Translations under genes and position numbers: made by a program
Assembly (NCBI GenBank): GCA_964630925.1
Contig: CAZVZK010000171.1
Coordinates: 1-20,166 of the forward strand
Length of the DNA: 20,166 nucleotides
Reading direction: 5' to 3'
Source of the DNA: RGDT01 sp964630925
GTDB taxonomy: Bacteria; Planctomycetota; Planctomycetia; Gemmatales; Gemmataceae
Notes under the pieces: generated by a model
Database searches by the model: none
Told to the model about the DNA's origin: nothing
What the model saw: the letters and a program-made list of their open reading frames with translations, nothing else
Shown: in pieces, positions 8,640 to 14,601 of the stretch
How positions within the stretch are numbered: position 1 is the stretch's first letter
How the letters are laid out: every line of letters begins with the position of its first letter

Positions 8640-8933
8640 ATGCGCACGTTCGTGCTTCTCGCGGCCATCGTGGCCGCCCAGGCGTTCGCGTCTTCTGCCG
8701 ACGCCCAGGTGTTCGGCACGCCGCCGCAATCGACGGGGGCGAACACGCCCAACTACGGCCGGCCCAACCTCAACACCGCGGACACCATGACCTGGTCGCA
8801 GCGCCTCTACTCGTGGATGCCGGGCTTCCGCGAGAACGTGGCGGCCCGCCCCGGCGCGCAGACCAACTTCCCCGACCCCGACAAGAACGCGAAGGCGTAC
8901 CTCCAGGGATTCGGCTTCCGCCGCCTGAGGTGA
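8640..8933 (+). CDS. Small secreted protein of unknown function (97 aa)
   Basis: The first 23 residues form a clear signal peptide (MRTFVLLAAIVAAQAF, then cleavage near SSADAQ). The mature part is about 74 residues, rich in Asn, Pro and Gly, with a central tract containing WSQRLYSWMPGF, and ends in Phe/Arg-rich GFGFRRLR. No cysteine occurs in the mature part. The start is preceded by AAGGGGGGATCGC, a reasonable ribosome site. It ends 22 bases before the zinc-ribbon membrane protein, so the two are probably co-transcribed. I do not recognise the family. Confidence 0.8.
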   Translation: MRTFVLLAAIVAAQAFASSADAQVFGTPPQSTGANTPNYGRPNLNTADTMTWSQRLYSWMPGFRENVAARPGAQTNFPDPDKNAKAYLQGFGFRRLR

Positions 8934-8955
8934 CGCGGCCACAGGAGGGCGACAC

Positions 8956-9714
8956 ATGCCGATCGAGGTCCACTGCCCCAACCCGGCGTGCGCGCGCATG
9001 CATTGGGTCAAGGACAAGTACGCCGGCAGACGCGGGCGCTGCCCCGCCTGCCAGAGCTGGATGTACGTCCCGCGCGAGGCCGTCCCGGAGACGATGCCCA
9101 CCCTGCCGCCGCAGGGCTTCGGCTGGCCGGCCGCCGCCTTCCTGCTCCTCGGCCTCGCCGGCCTGGGCGTCGCCGCCGCCGCGCCCGCCCTGCCGCAGGC
9201 CAGCTTCACCGCCACGGGCGATCACGCCGCGGCCTCGTCGTCGCTCGTGGTCGAGGGGGTGCGCCCCGAGCACGCCCGCCTCACCACGGCGGCGCCTCTC
9301 CTGGCGGCGTTGCCGGCCCTGCTCGCGCTGCTCGGGGCGTTCTCGGGGCGGACGAACGTTTGGAGCATCGGCTGCACGCACCTGGCGGTGCTGGCCGCGT
9401 CGGCGCTGGCGTTCGCGTCCCTGTGGCACATGAAGGCGGAGCTGGACGCCTACTCCGGGCTGAGTCAATGGCTGTCGGCGGCACAGGCCTCCGGCAAGCA
9501 CGGCGACGCGACGTTCTCGATGGGCTGGTACACGCAGGCGGCCGCCGGCGGATCGGCGGCGGCGGCGGCGCTGTTCCTGCTCGCGGCGTTCTGCCTGCAC
9601 CGCCGGGCGTGGCCCCGGGTGCTGGCGTCCGCCGTCCTCGGCCTGCCGCTGGCGGCGGGGGCGCTCTGGCTGTTCCGCGAGGAGCTGGCCCGCGTCGGCC
9701 TGTTCCCCGTTTGA
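8956..9714 (+). CDS. Zinc-ribbon membrane protein (252 aa)
   Basis: The N-terminus carries four cysteines in two pairs (Cys7, Cys12, Cys29, Cys32), a zinc-ribbon arrangement, in a cytoplasm-facing segment of about 40 residues. About five hydrophobic segments follow (near 52-72, 95-118, 130-152, 180-202 and 210-232). A ribosome site AGGAGGG lies just upstream. Proteins with this design are common and uncharacterised in planctomycetes; function is unknown. It is the second gene of the unit starting at 8640 and is followed 17 bases later by the large palindrome. Confidence 0.85.
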   Translation: MPIEVHCPNPACARMHWVKDKYAGRRGRCPACQSWMYVPREAVPETMPTLPPQGFGWPAAAFLLLGLAGLGVAAAAPALPQASFTATGDHAAASSSLVVEGVRPEHARLTTAAPLLAALPALLALLGAFSGRTNVWSIGCTHLAVLAASALAFASLWHMKAELDAYSGLSQWLSAAQASGKHGDATFSMGWYTQAAAGGSAAAAALFLLAAFCLHRRAWPRVLASAVLGLPLAAGALWLFREELARVGLFPV

Positions 9715-9731
9715 CGGCATGATGAAGAGGA

Positions 9732-9872
9732 TTCACCACGGAGGCACAGAGGACACAGAGAAGAGGAAGAGGAGAAAAGCAATGACGGCAAGAACACATG
9801 AACTTGTCGTCTTATGATGTCATTTCGTCCTCCTCTCCTACTTCTCTGTGTCCTCTGTGCCTCCGTGGTGAA
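9732..9872. repeat. 141-bp palindromic intergenic element with 32-bp perfect arms
   Basis: The arms 9732-9763 (starting TTCACCACGGAGGCACAGAG) and 9841-9872 are exact reverse complements. They continue inward through purine-rich and pyrimidine-rich tracts that pair imperfectly. The centre holds a second nested hairpin (GACGGCAAG near 9784 with CTTGTCGTC near 9804). GC content is much lower than in the neighbouring genes. Similar CACGGAGGCACAGAG sequences are familiar to me as dispersed repeats in several bacterial genomes. It may be a REP/MITE-like element and could also terminate transcription after 9714. Confidence 0.9.
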
Positions 9873-9914
9873 CTTTTGCTCCTTCTTTCTGGTCACACCG
9901 GCTGACCCGCCGTG

Positions 9915-9920
9915 TATGAT
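9915..9920 (+). promoter_or_regulatory. Possible -10 element of the protease gene
   Basis: TATGAT lies 41 bases before the ATG at 9962; a poor -35 candidate, GTCACA (9892-9897), sits 17 bases upstream of it. It is just outside the palindrome. Confidence 0.3.
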
Positions 9921-9961
9921 GACATCGGCGTCGCTCTCCGTTCCACCACGGGGCCCGTCCG

Positions 9962-11419
9962 ATGAATCGGCTCTGGCTGGCCGTCGCGTGCCTCTTCGCC
10001 GGCGGCGTACTCGCGTACCTCGGCCACTCGCTCTTGCAGGGGCAGGGCCCCGCCGTCCCCGCCGTCCCGCGTGAGCCCACGTCCTACCGCGGCATCGTCA
10101 AGAAGATCCTGCCCGCCGTCGTCAGCATCGACGCGCGGGCCAAGGACGGCGCCGCCGTGCCCGCACGCCGCGCCGGCGACATGACCCTGCCGGACGACCT
10201 GCGCGGCATGTTCGAGGAGCCGCGCTTCGACAAGGCCCGCCCCGAGGACGACCGCGTCGGCTTCGGCTCGGGCTTCGTCGTCGCCGCCAGGGGCGTCATC
10301 GTCACCAACAACCACGTCGTCCAGGGGGCCGAGGAGGCCGTCGTCACCTTCCTCGACGGCACCAAGCTCACGACGAAGAAGATCCACACCGACCCCAAGA
10401 CCGACCTCGCCATCGTCGTCGTCGAGCCGAAGGCCCCCCTCGCCCACCTCGAATGGGGCGACTCCGACACCATGGAGATCGGCGACCGCGTCCTCGCCGT
10501 CGGCGCCCCCTTCGGCCTCACCGGCACCGTCACCCACGGCATCATCAGCAGCGTCGGACGCTCCCTCCGCATGAACATGTACGAGGACTTCCTCCAGACC
10601 GATGCCGCCATCAACCCCGGCAACTCCGGCGGGCCGCTCGTCAACATGGAGGGCAAGGTGATCGGCATCACGTCGGCCATCAAGAGCCGCTCCGGCGGGT
10701 TCCAGGGCATCGGCCTGGCGATCTCGGCCAACCTCGGCAAGGAGATCGTGGCGGCCCTGCTCAAGGACGGCACGGTGCGGCGTGGCTACCTGGGCGTCGG
10801 CGTCCGCGACGTGGACGCGGAACGCGCCAGGGCGCTCGGCGTGCGTGAGGCCAAGGGCGTCGAGGTGACGGCGGTGTATCGCTCCGGGCCGGGCGAGAAG
10901 GCCGGCCTGAAGCGCGGGGACGTGCTGCTCAAAGTCGGCGACAAGCCGATCCGCGACGGCAAGGAGCTGCAGACCGTCGTCGCGCGGCTCGAGGTGGGCA
11001 AGCCCATCGTCGCCGAGATCATCCGTGACGGCAAGCCGCTTGGCCTCAAGGTCACCGTCGAGGAGCAGCCCAAGGCCTACGGGGCCAAGCACGGGCGTCT
11101 GCCGGACGTGGACAAGGACGGCATCGACGTGCCCAAGGCGGGGCTGGCCCTGCACGACATGACGCCCGGCCTCGCCTCGGCCCTGAAGTTCAACGACGAC
11201 GAGCGCGGCGCGCTCATCATCCGCATGACGCGGACGGGGGCGGCGGCGAAGGCGGGGTTGGAGCCGGGCCTGCTCATCACCGCGGTGGGCGGCAAGGCCG
11301 TCCGCTCGGCCCGCGAGGCGGCGGCGGCCATCAACGCCGGCACGCTCACCGCCGGCATCCGCATCGACTACCGCGCCGCCGCCGGGCCGGACCGCAGCGT
11401 CACCCTCCGGGCGGAGTGA
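9962..11419 (+). CDS. HtrA/DegP-type serine protease with two PDZ domains (485 aa)
   Basis: This is a trypsin-like protease of the HtrA/DegP family, which degrades or refolds damaged proteins in the cell envelope. A single hydrophobic N-terminal segment (residues 4-22) serves as signal or anchor. The catalytic triad is complete: His118 in TNNHVV, Asp148 in TDLAIV and Ser222 in GNSGGPL. A first PDZ domain covers about 276-368 (GYLGVGV, GEKAGLKRGDVLLKVG) and a second about 394-485 (AAAKAGLEPGLLITAVGGKA), as in classical DegP-type enzymes, close to the usual length. The ATG at 9962 is chosen because it opens on the signal sequence; the ribosome site is weak. The last 20 bases overlap the convergent membrane protein gene. 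It probably acts in the periplasm or paryphoplasm. degP, degQ or mucD would all be defensible names, so I give none. Confidence 0.95.
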   Translation: MNRLWLAVACLFAGGVLAYLGHSLLQGQGPAVPAVPREPTSYRGIVKKILPAVVSIDARAKDGAAVPARRAGDMTLPDDLRGMFEEPRFDKARPEDDRVGFGSGFVVAARGVIVTNNHVVQGAEEAVVTFLDGTKLTTKKIHTDPKTDLAIVVVEPKAPLAHLEWGDSDTMEIGDRVLAVGAPFGLTGTVTHGIISSVGRSLRMNMYEDFLQTDAAINPGNSGGPLVNMEGKVIGITSAIKSRSGGFQGIGLAISANLGKEIVAALLKDGTVRRGYLGVGVRDVDAERARALGVREAKGVEVTAVYRSGPGEKAGLKRGDVLLKVGDKPIRDGKELQTVVARLEVGKPIVAEIIRDGKPLGLKVTVEEQPKAYGAKHGRLPDVDKDGIDVPKAGLALHDMTPGLASALKFNDDERGALIIRMTRTGAAAKAGLEPGLLITAVGGKAVRSAREAAAAINAGTLTAGIRIDYRAAAGPDRSVTLRAE

Positions 11420-12815
11420 CCGGCTCGGGCTTTCGTGCCGGCAGGAGGCGTGCGAAGAGGGACGCGATCCAACGGCCCAGGCGCACCGGCCAGCCGTCGG
11501 CGGGCAGCTCGGGCGGGCCGCACTCCGACAGGTTTGGGCGGAAGACGAGCAACAGGACGAGCGGCAGGTACCACAGGACGTAGACCCCGCCGCGGTCGGC
11601 GTGCCAGAACTGAATGCCGATGAGCGATGCCGCAGACAATGCGATGACGTGCGCGAGGTTCTTGGGCCGCGGCCAGAACGCCGACAGGGCGACCAGCGCC
11701 ACCGACGCCAGGAACACGGGGACGCGGTAGGCCACCAGGGAGCGCCCGGTGGTGCCCATCAGCCCCTGCCAGAAGCCGGGCGTGTCGGGCGCCGGGCGGA
11801 GCCACGGCTGCCAGTCGGAGGTCGTCCACGGCGATTGCAGGCCGGAGGGCAGCTTGCCGTACATCCAGGCGAGGCCGCCGACGAGGGCGAGGCCGAGGCC
11901 GGCGGCGAGAAGGAAGCCGAGGAGGAAGCGCAGCGCCCCGCGCTGGCCGTAGAAGCTGAGCCAGGCGGGGAGGGTGACGATGATGTAGGGGGACGGGCCG
12001 AGGGCGAGGCCGAGGAAGACGCCCGCCAGGGTGGGCATGCGGTAGAAGACGACGGACCAGACGAGGAACGCCATCGGCCAGGCGTGGTCCCAGCGTCCCA
12101 CGCCGACGGGCGAATCGGGCACGAGGAAGAAGGTGTAGGGGAGGAGGAGGTAGAAGGTCGCGGCGGCCATGCCGGACTGGAGGTTCTCGAAGACGCGCCA
12201 GCCGGCGAAGATGAGGCCGGCGGCGACGCTGAGGTGGCACAGGAGGGCGAGGACGCGGCCGGCGACCTTCTCGCTCAGGTCCGGCAGGACCTTCTCGGCG
12301 ATGCCGGGGAGGGGGGCGATGGGTGCCTTGGTCTCGGGGGCGGGCCCGTCGGCGATGGGCTGGCGGGCGGCGACGGCGATGAGGCTGATGAACAGGGCGC
12401 CGGCGAGCCAGGCCAGGCCGGCGAGGTCGAGGTTCGGCGCGAGGGCGGGCCGCCGGTCGAGGGCCACGTCGAAGAGGCAGCGCCCGAGGAAGTAGGCGGA
12501 GGCGAGGAGCAGGCACGAGTAGCCGGCCCAGGCGGTGAAGTGGGCGGCCTCGAGCAGCTCCTTCGCCTTCTCGGTGTCGGCAAGTTTGGCGTCGGCGGCG
12601 AGCCGGGCGGCGTCGGTGAGGAGGAGGAAGCCGGGGCCGAAGAGGAACAGGGTGAGGACGTCGAGGTTGCGGAGGCAGAAGAGGCGCCCGAACTTGAAGA
12701 AGAGCGCGACGGCCAGCAGCCCCGAGAAGTAGAACCACGTCGTCGGGTTGGGCAGGTTGATGTCGGTGAAGATCGACGCGAAGATGGCCGTGGCCCTGTA
12801 GGGGTTGGTGATCAC
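11400..12815 (-). CDS. Polytopic integral membrane protein (471 aa), GTG start
   Basis: About ten hydrophobic segments spread over the whole length mark a multi-pass inner-membrane protein. A loop after the first helices is charged (about residues 68-92), and another (150-190) is Pro-rich. The pattern of short loops and repeated Trp, Pro and Gly in membrane segments recalls GT-C type glycosyltransferases, but I see no decisive motif such as an early DD/DE loop, so function is open. The start codon is GTG with no Shine-Dalgarno sequence. A perfect TATAAT on this strand ends only 14 bases before it, implying a leader of about 8 nt. The 3' end overlaps the protease gene by 20 bases. Confidence 0.85.
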   Translation of the reverse strand: MITNPYRATAIFASIFTDINLPNPTTWFYFSGLLAVALFFKFGRLFCLRNLDVLTLFLFGPGFLLLTDAARLAADAKLADTEKAKELLEAAHFTAWAGYSCLLLASAYFLGRCLFDVALDRRPALAPNLDLAGLAWLAGALFISLIAVAARQPIADGPAPETKAPIAPLPGIAEKVLPDLSEKVAGRVLALLCHLSVAAGLIFAGWRVFENLQSGMAAATFYLLLPYTFFLVPDSPVGVGRWDHAWPMAFLVWSVVFYRMPTLAGVFLGLALGPSPYIIVTLPAWLSFYGQRGALRFLLGFLLAAGLGLALVGGLAWMYGKLPSGLQSPWTTSDWQPWLRPAPDTPGFWQGLMGTTGRSLVAYRVPVFLASVALVALSAFWPRPKNLAHVIALSAASLIGIQFWHADRGGVYVLWYLPLVLLLVFRPNLSECGPPELPADGWPVRLGRWIASLFARLLPARKPEPVTPPGG

Positions 12816-12829
12816 TTCGTGAGAGGGTG

Positions 12830-12835
12830 ATTATA
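12830..12835 (-). promoter_or_regulatory. Perfect -10 box just before the GTG start of the 471-aa protein
   Basis: TATAAT on the minus strand; initiation 6-7 bases downstream would leave a leader of only about 8 nt. No good -35 box is seen 16-18 bases upstream. Confidence 0.5.
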
Positions 12836-12876
12836 CGGAAGGCCGGGGGTGTGCGGGTATATCGGCGGTTCCGGGC

Positions 12877-12904
12877 TTGCCAACGGAGAGGATGGCACTA
12901 GAAT
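12877..12904 (+). promoter_or_regulatory. Strong candidate promoter of the 28-residue basic protein
   Basis: TTGCCA (12877-12882), 16 bases, TAGAAT (12899-12904): each box matches the consensus at five of six positions. It would give an untranslated leader of about 83 nt. Confidence 0.6.
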
Positions 12905-12993
12905 ACACGCTTCCCCAAGTCGTACAACCCTCCCACCCGACAGCGGGCCGGGAGAAGATGGCGTTGGCGAGCGTGTGACCAGGAGGTGGGCGA

Positions 12994-13080
12994 ATGGGCA
13001 GTCGGCGACGTGGAACCGGCCGTCGGAAGGTGGGGCGGAAGAAGCGCCGTATGCGTGCCAAGATCCGCCACCGCAAGTAA
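12994..13080 (+). CDS. Very small, highly basic protein (28 aa), AURKAIP1/COX24-like
   Basis: An 87-base gene too short for most annotation cut-offs. It encodes MGSRRRGTGRRKVGRKKRRM and then RAKIRHRK, with 16 Arg/Lys residues of 28 and no acidic residue. Length, composition and the KKRRMR...RHRK ending resemble the tiny AURKAIP1/COX24-domain proteins of bacteria, which are thought to be small ribosome-associated proteins; the assignment is by resemblance. Support for expression is good: AGGAGGTG (12981-12988) lies just before the ATG, and a near-consensus promoter is upstream. It ends in TAA. Nucleic acid or ribosome binding is the likely role. Confidence 0.75.
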   Translation: MGSRRRGTGRRKVGRKKRRMRAKIRHRK

Positions 13081-13179
13081 TCCCGCCCCCGTCCTCTCCA
13101 ACGCAGGATGGCCGAGGCCCTATCCAGGGCCCCGGCCCGTGTATGCGCCGACGGGAACGCAGGCCGCGCCCGTCAGGCC

Positions 13180-13641
13180 CTAGCCCGACCACATGCCAGT
13201 TGTCGCCCGCAACAGGACGACCAGCAGCGCGAAGGCGCCGAACAGCAGCCAAGCCATGACCGACGCTGCCAGCAGGAGGGATCGCGTCTCGCGGTCCATC
13301 GGCTGAGCGGCCCTGCGGGCCCGCGTGTGCATCACGGCCTCAAGCGTCAGGAGAGCCGCCGCCACCACGCCCAGGAGGGGGAACAGAGCATCCGGTGTGT
13401 GTTCCGCCAGGAGAAGCGCCAGGACCACCCCGATGAGGAGCAGCGGCCCGCCCATCCAGATGACGATGGGGAGTCGGTCCCTTTCTTGATCGAGGCACGG
13501 GGGGCAGAGTGCGCCCGGACCTCGCCCGTCCGGCTCGCCAGGCAACGCCGCGCCGCACGAGGCACAAGGGGCCAACGTGGGGGCCTGCCTAGGCGGCCTG
13601 TCCGTGAAACCTGGCCTCGGTTTGACGTGCCGCGCTGTCAT
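13180..13641 (-). CDS. Small zinc-ribbon membrane protein (153 aa)
   Basis: Two cysteine pairs, CASC (26, 29) and CPPC (46, 49), form an N-terminal zinc-ribbon-like unit. Three hydrophobic segments follow (about 59-79, 84-103 and 121-145), with a positively charged loop between the second and third. The frame is open further upstream into the tRNA gene, but I choose the ATG at 13641. It is preceded by GGGAGGG, and a promoter pair at 13661-13689 gives a leader of about 12 nt. It is divergent from the tRNA. The stop is TAG; another in-frame TAG (13120-13122) follows 19 codons later. Function unknown. Confidence 0.75.
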   Translation of the reverse strand: MTARHVKPRPGFTDRPPRQAPTLAPCASCGAALPGEPDGRGPGALCPPCLDQERDRLPIVIWMGGPLLLIGVVLALLLAEHTPDALFPLLGVVAAALLTLEAVMHTRARRAAQPMDRETRSLLLAASVMAWLLFGAFALLVVLLRATTGMWSG

Positions 13642-13660
13642 GGGGGATCCCTCCCGACCC

Positions 13661-13689
13661 ACCATAGCCGATCTCGGCGGGGCGGGCAA
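13661..13689 (-). promoter_or_regulatory. Candidate promoter of the 153-aa zinc-ribbon protein
   Basis: On the minus strand TTGCCC (13689-13684), 17 bases, TATGGT (13666-13661). The -35 box TTGCC(C/A) recurs at the other promoters noted at 2691-2718 and 12877-12904. Confidence 0.45.
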
Positions 13690-13709
13690 GAAATCCGCCG
13701 AAACGGAAT

Positions 13710-13738
13710 GAAACAGATCGCATCCTCGTGCGTAGTAG
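13710..13738 (+). promoter_or_regulatory. Weak candidate promoter of the suppressor tRNA unit
   Basis: GAAACA (13710-13715), 17 bases, TAGTAG (13733-13738). Match is poor, but the position would start transcription only a few bases before the tRNA. Confidence 0.25.
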
Positions 13739-13748
13739 GGGGAGACGA

Positions 13749-13821
13749 GCTCTCGTAGCTCAATGGCAGAGCGGGGTGCTCTAAACACCTGTCCGTCCGG
13801 GTTCGAGCCCCGGCGAGAGCA
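13749..13821 (+). tRNA. Amber suppressor tRNA, anticodon CTA
   Basis: A complete class I cloverleaf. Acceptor stem GCTCTCG (13749-13755) pairs perfectly with CGAGAGC (13814-13820); the discriminator is A; CCA is not encoded. The D arm is GCTC/GAGC with loop AATGGCA. The anticodon stem GGGTG/CACCT encloses the seven-base loop CTCTAAA (13779-13785), so anticodon positions 34-36 are CTA and read UAG. A36-A37-A38 is the pattern recognised by MiaA, so A37 may be isopentenylated, which favours reading codons that start with U. The variable region is six bases, one more than common. The T arm is CCGGG/CCCGG with loop TTCGAGC. The amino acid cannot be assigned with confidence. The gene lies 25 nt before a reading frame with an early TAG and probably shares its transcript. 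Confidence 0.92.
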
Positions 13822-13836
13822 TTCCTCGATTCAAGT

Positions 13837-13842
13837 GAGGTG
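13837..13842 (+). promoter_or_regulatory. Ribosome binding site of the PTH2-like gene
   Basis: GAGGTG lies 4 bases before the ATG at 13847, which supports initiation upstream of the TAG codon. Confidence 0.55.
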
Positions 13843-13846
13843 CATC

Positions 13847-14185
13847 ATGACGTAGATCCCGTACCTGTACGTCGTCGTCCGCGAAGACATTCCGCCCGCG
13901 CAGCAGACCGTCCAGTCCTGCCACGCCGCCATCGAGGCGGCCCGACACTTCCTCCCCCCTGACTCGACACACCCACACGTCATCGTTTGCGCCGCCCGCG
14001 ACGAGCCAGCCCTCTGGGGCCAGGTGCATCGCCTCCAGCGCCTCGGCGTGCGCTTCCGCGCCTTCTTCGAGCCCGACATCGGCGGCGAGCTGACCGCGCT
14101 GGCCTGCGAGCCGGTGTTCGGACAGATGCGCCGGCACTTCCGCAACTTGCGTCTGCTGTCACCGGCGAAGGAGGGTGAGTCATGA
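13847..14185 (+). CDS. PTH2-family peptidyl-tRNA hydrolase-like protein with in-frame UAG at codon 3
   Basis: Reading ATG ACG TAG and onward, all codons after the TAG are open to TGA at 14183-14185, giving 112 residues with an unknown residue at position 3. The sequence after the TAG is a complete PTH2-like domain: first strand IPYLYVVVREDIP (4-16), then QQTVQSCHAAIEAAR (19-33), a middle strand VIVCAARDEP, and EPDIGGELTALA (75-86). PTH2 enzymes free tRNA from peptidyl-tRNA that has dropped off the ribosome. The Lys that precedes the Gln/His motif in archaeal and eukaryotic PTH2 is not seen, as I would expect for the bacterial branch. There is no ATG, GTG or TTG between the TAG and the first strand, so a full domain requires reading UAG as an amino acid (or a CTG start). 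The suppressor tRNA is 25 nt upstream. The stop overlaps the next start as ATGA. Confidence 0.8.
14168..14174 (+). promoter_or_regulatory. Ideal Shine-Dalgarno site before the second amber-interrupted frame
   Basis: AAGGAGG followed by a 7-base spacer leads to the ATG at 14182. It is the best ribosome site in the module and argues that this ATG, only six codons from TAG, is truly used. Confidence 0.7.
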
Positions 14186-14601
14186 ACCGCTTCCTCTAGC
14201 TGCTGATCCTGCGCTTCCCGAGGCCGCCTCCCGGCGGGTGTCCGCGTCGCCCAGTGGCATCCATCACGCGAACACCCGAATCGGAGGAGACCATGACCCA
14301 CAAGAGCCGTTGGGGCTTCCACCCCTGCGATTACGAGACGTTCCTGAAGCTGCGCCGCATCCACAAGGCGTACCACGCCGGCCTGATCCTGCTGGCCCGC
14401 TGGCGGCGCTGGCGGGCGAAGATGCCGCACAACCGCCGCGGCCCGGAGCCCGTGGTGCCGGCGGTGATCCGCGAGATCTGCGCCGCGCCCGTGGCGGCGG
14501 CGTTCAACGCGGCCCGGCGTCCGGCGCCGTACCCGGAGGCGGTGCAGCCGTTGGGGATCAAGGCGGAGCAGATGGAGCGGTGGCTGGCGGCGCTGGAGTG
14601 A
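14182..14601 (+). CDS. Amber-interrupted frame: MNRFL-UAG, then open into the 102-aa downstream protein
   Basis: Initiation at 14182 overlaps the stop of the PTH2-like gene (ATGA). The frame runs ATG AAC CGC TTC CTC TAG (TAG at 14197-14199). After the TAG there is no stop until TGA at 14599-14601, and this is the same frame as the independent gene starting at 14293. With suppression the product would be 139 residues: a leader MNRFL, an unknown residue, LLILRF and a Pro/Arg-rich linker, then the downstream protein. Without suppression only a five-residue peptide is made. It may therefore be an extended isoform, a translational-coupling leader, or a drop-off minigene. The second gene's own strong ribosome site means the extension may not be essential. 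Confidence 0.5.
14293..14601 (+). CDS. Hypothetical basic protein of the amber module (102 aa)
   Basis: From the ATG at 14293, preceded by GGAGGAG (14283-14289), this encodes 102 residues starting MTHKSRWGFHPCDYETFLKL. The first 55 residues are rich in His, Arg, Tyr and Trp, have a single conserved-looking Cys in HPCDYET, and include a helix with RRIHKAYHAG and WRRWRAK. The basic, aromatic surface would suit RNA binding. The second half (VVPAVIREICAAPVAAAF through EQMERWLAALE) is probably helical. I cannot name the family. Its position as the last gene after a suppressor tRNA and a PTH2-like gene suggests a role in tRNA or translation. Code use is like its neighbours. Confidence 0.75.
   Translation: MTHKSRWGFHPCDYETFLKLRRIHKAYHAGLILLARWRRWRAKMPHNRRGPEPVVPAVIREICAAPVAAAFNAARRPAPYPEAVQPLGIKAEQMERWLAALE

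Noticed and set aside
13749..13821. Pseudo-tRNA or misread anticodon of an ordinary tRNA
   Set aside because: All stems pair, the T loop and D loop carry the conserved bases, and the seven-base anticodon loop has T33 and places CTA unambiguously at 34-36.
13853..13855. TAG at codon 3 as a simple sequencing error or nonsense mutation
   Set aside because: Cannot be excluded from one sequence, but a second early in-frame TAG in the next frame and the adjacent CTA tRNA make coincidence less likely.
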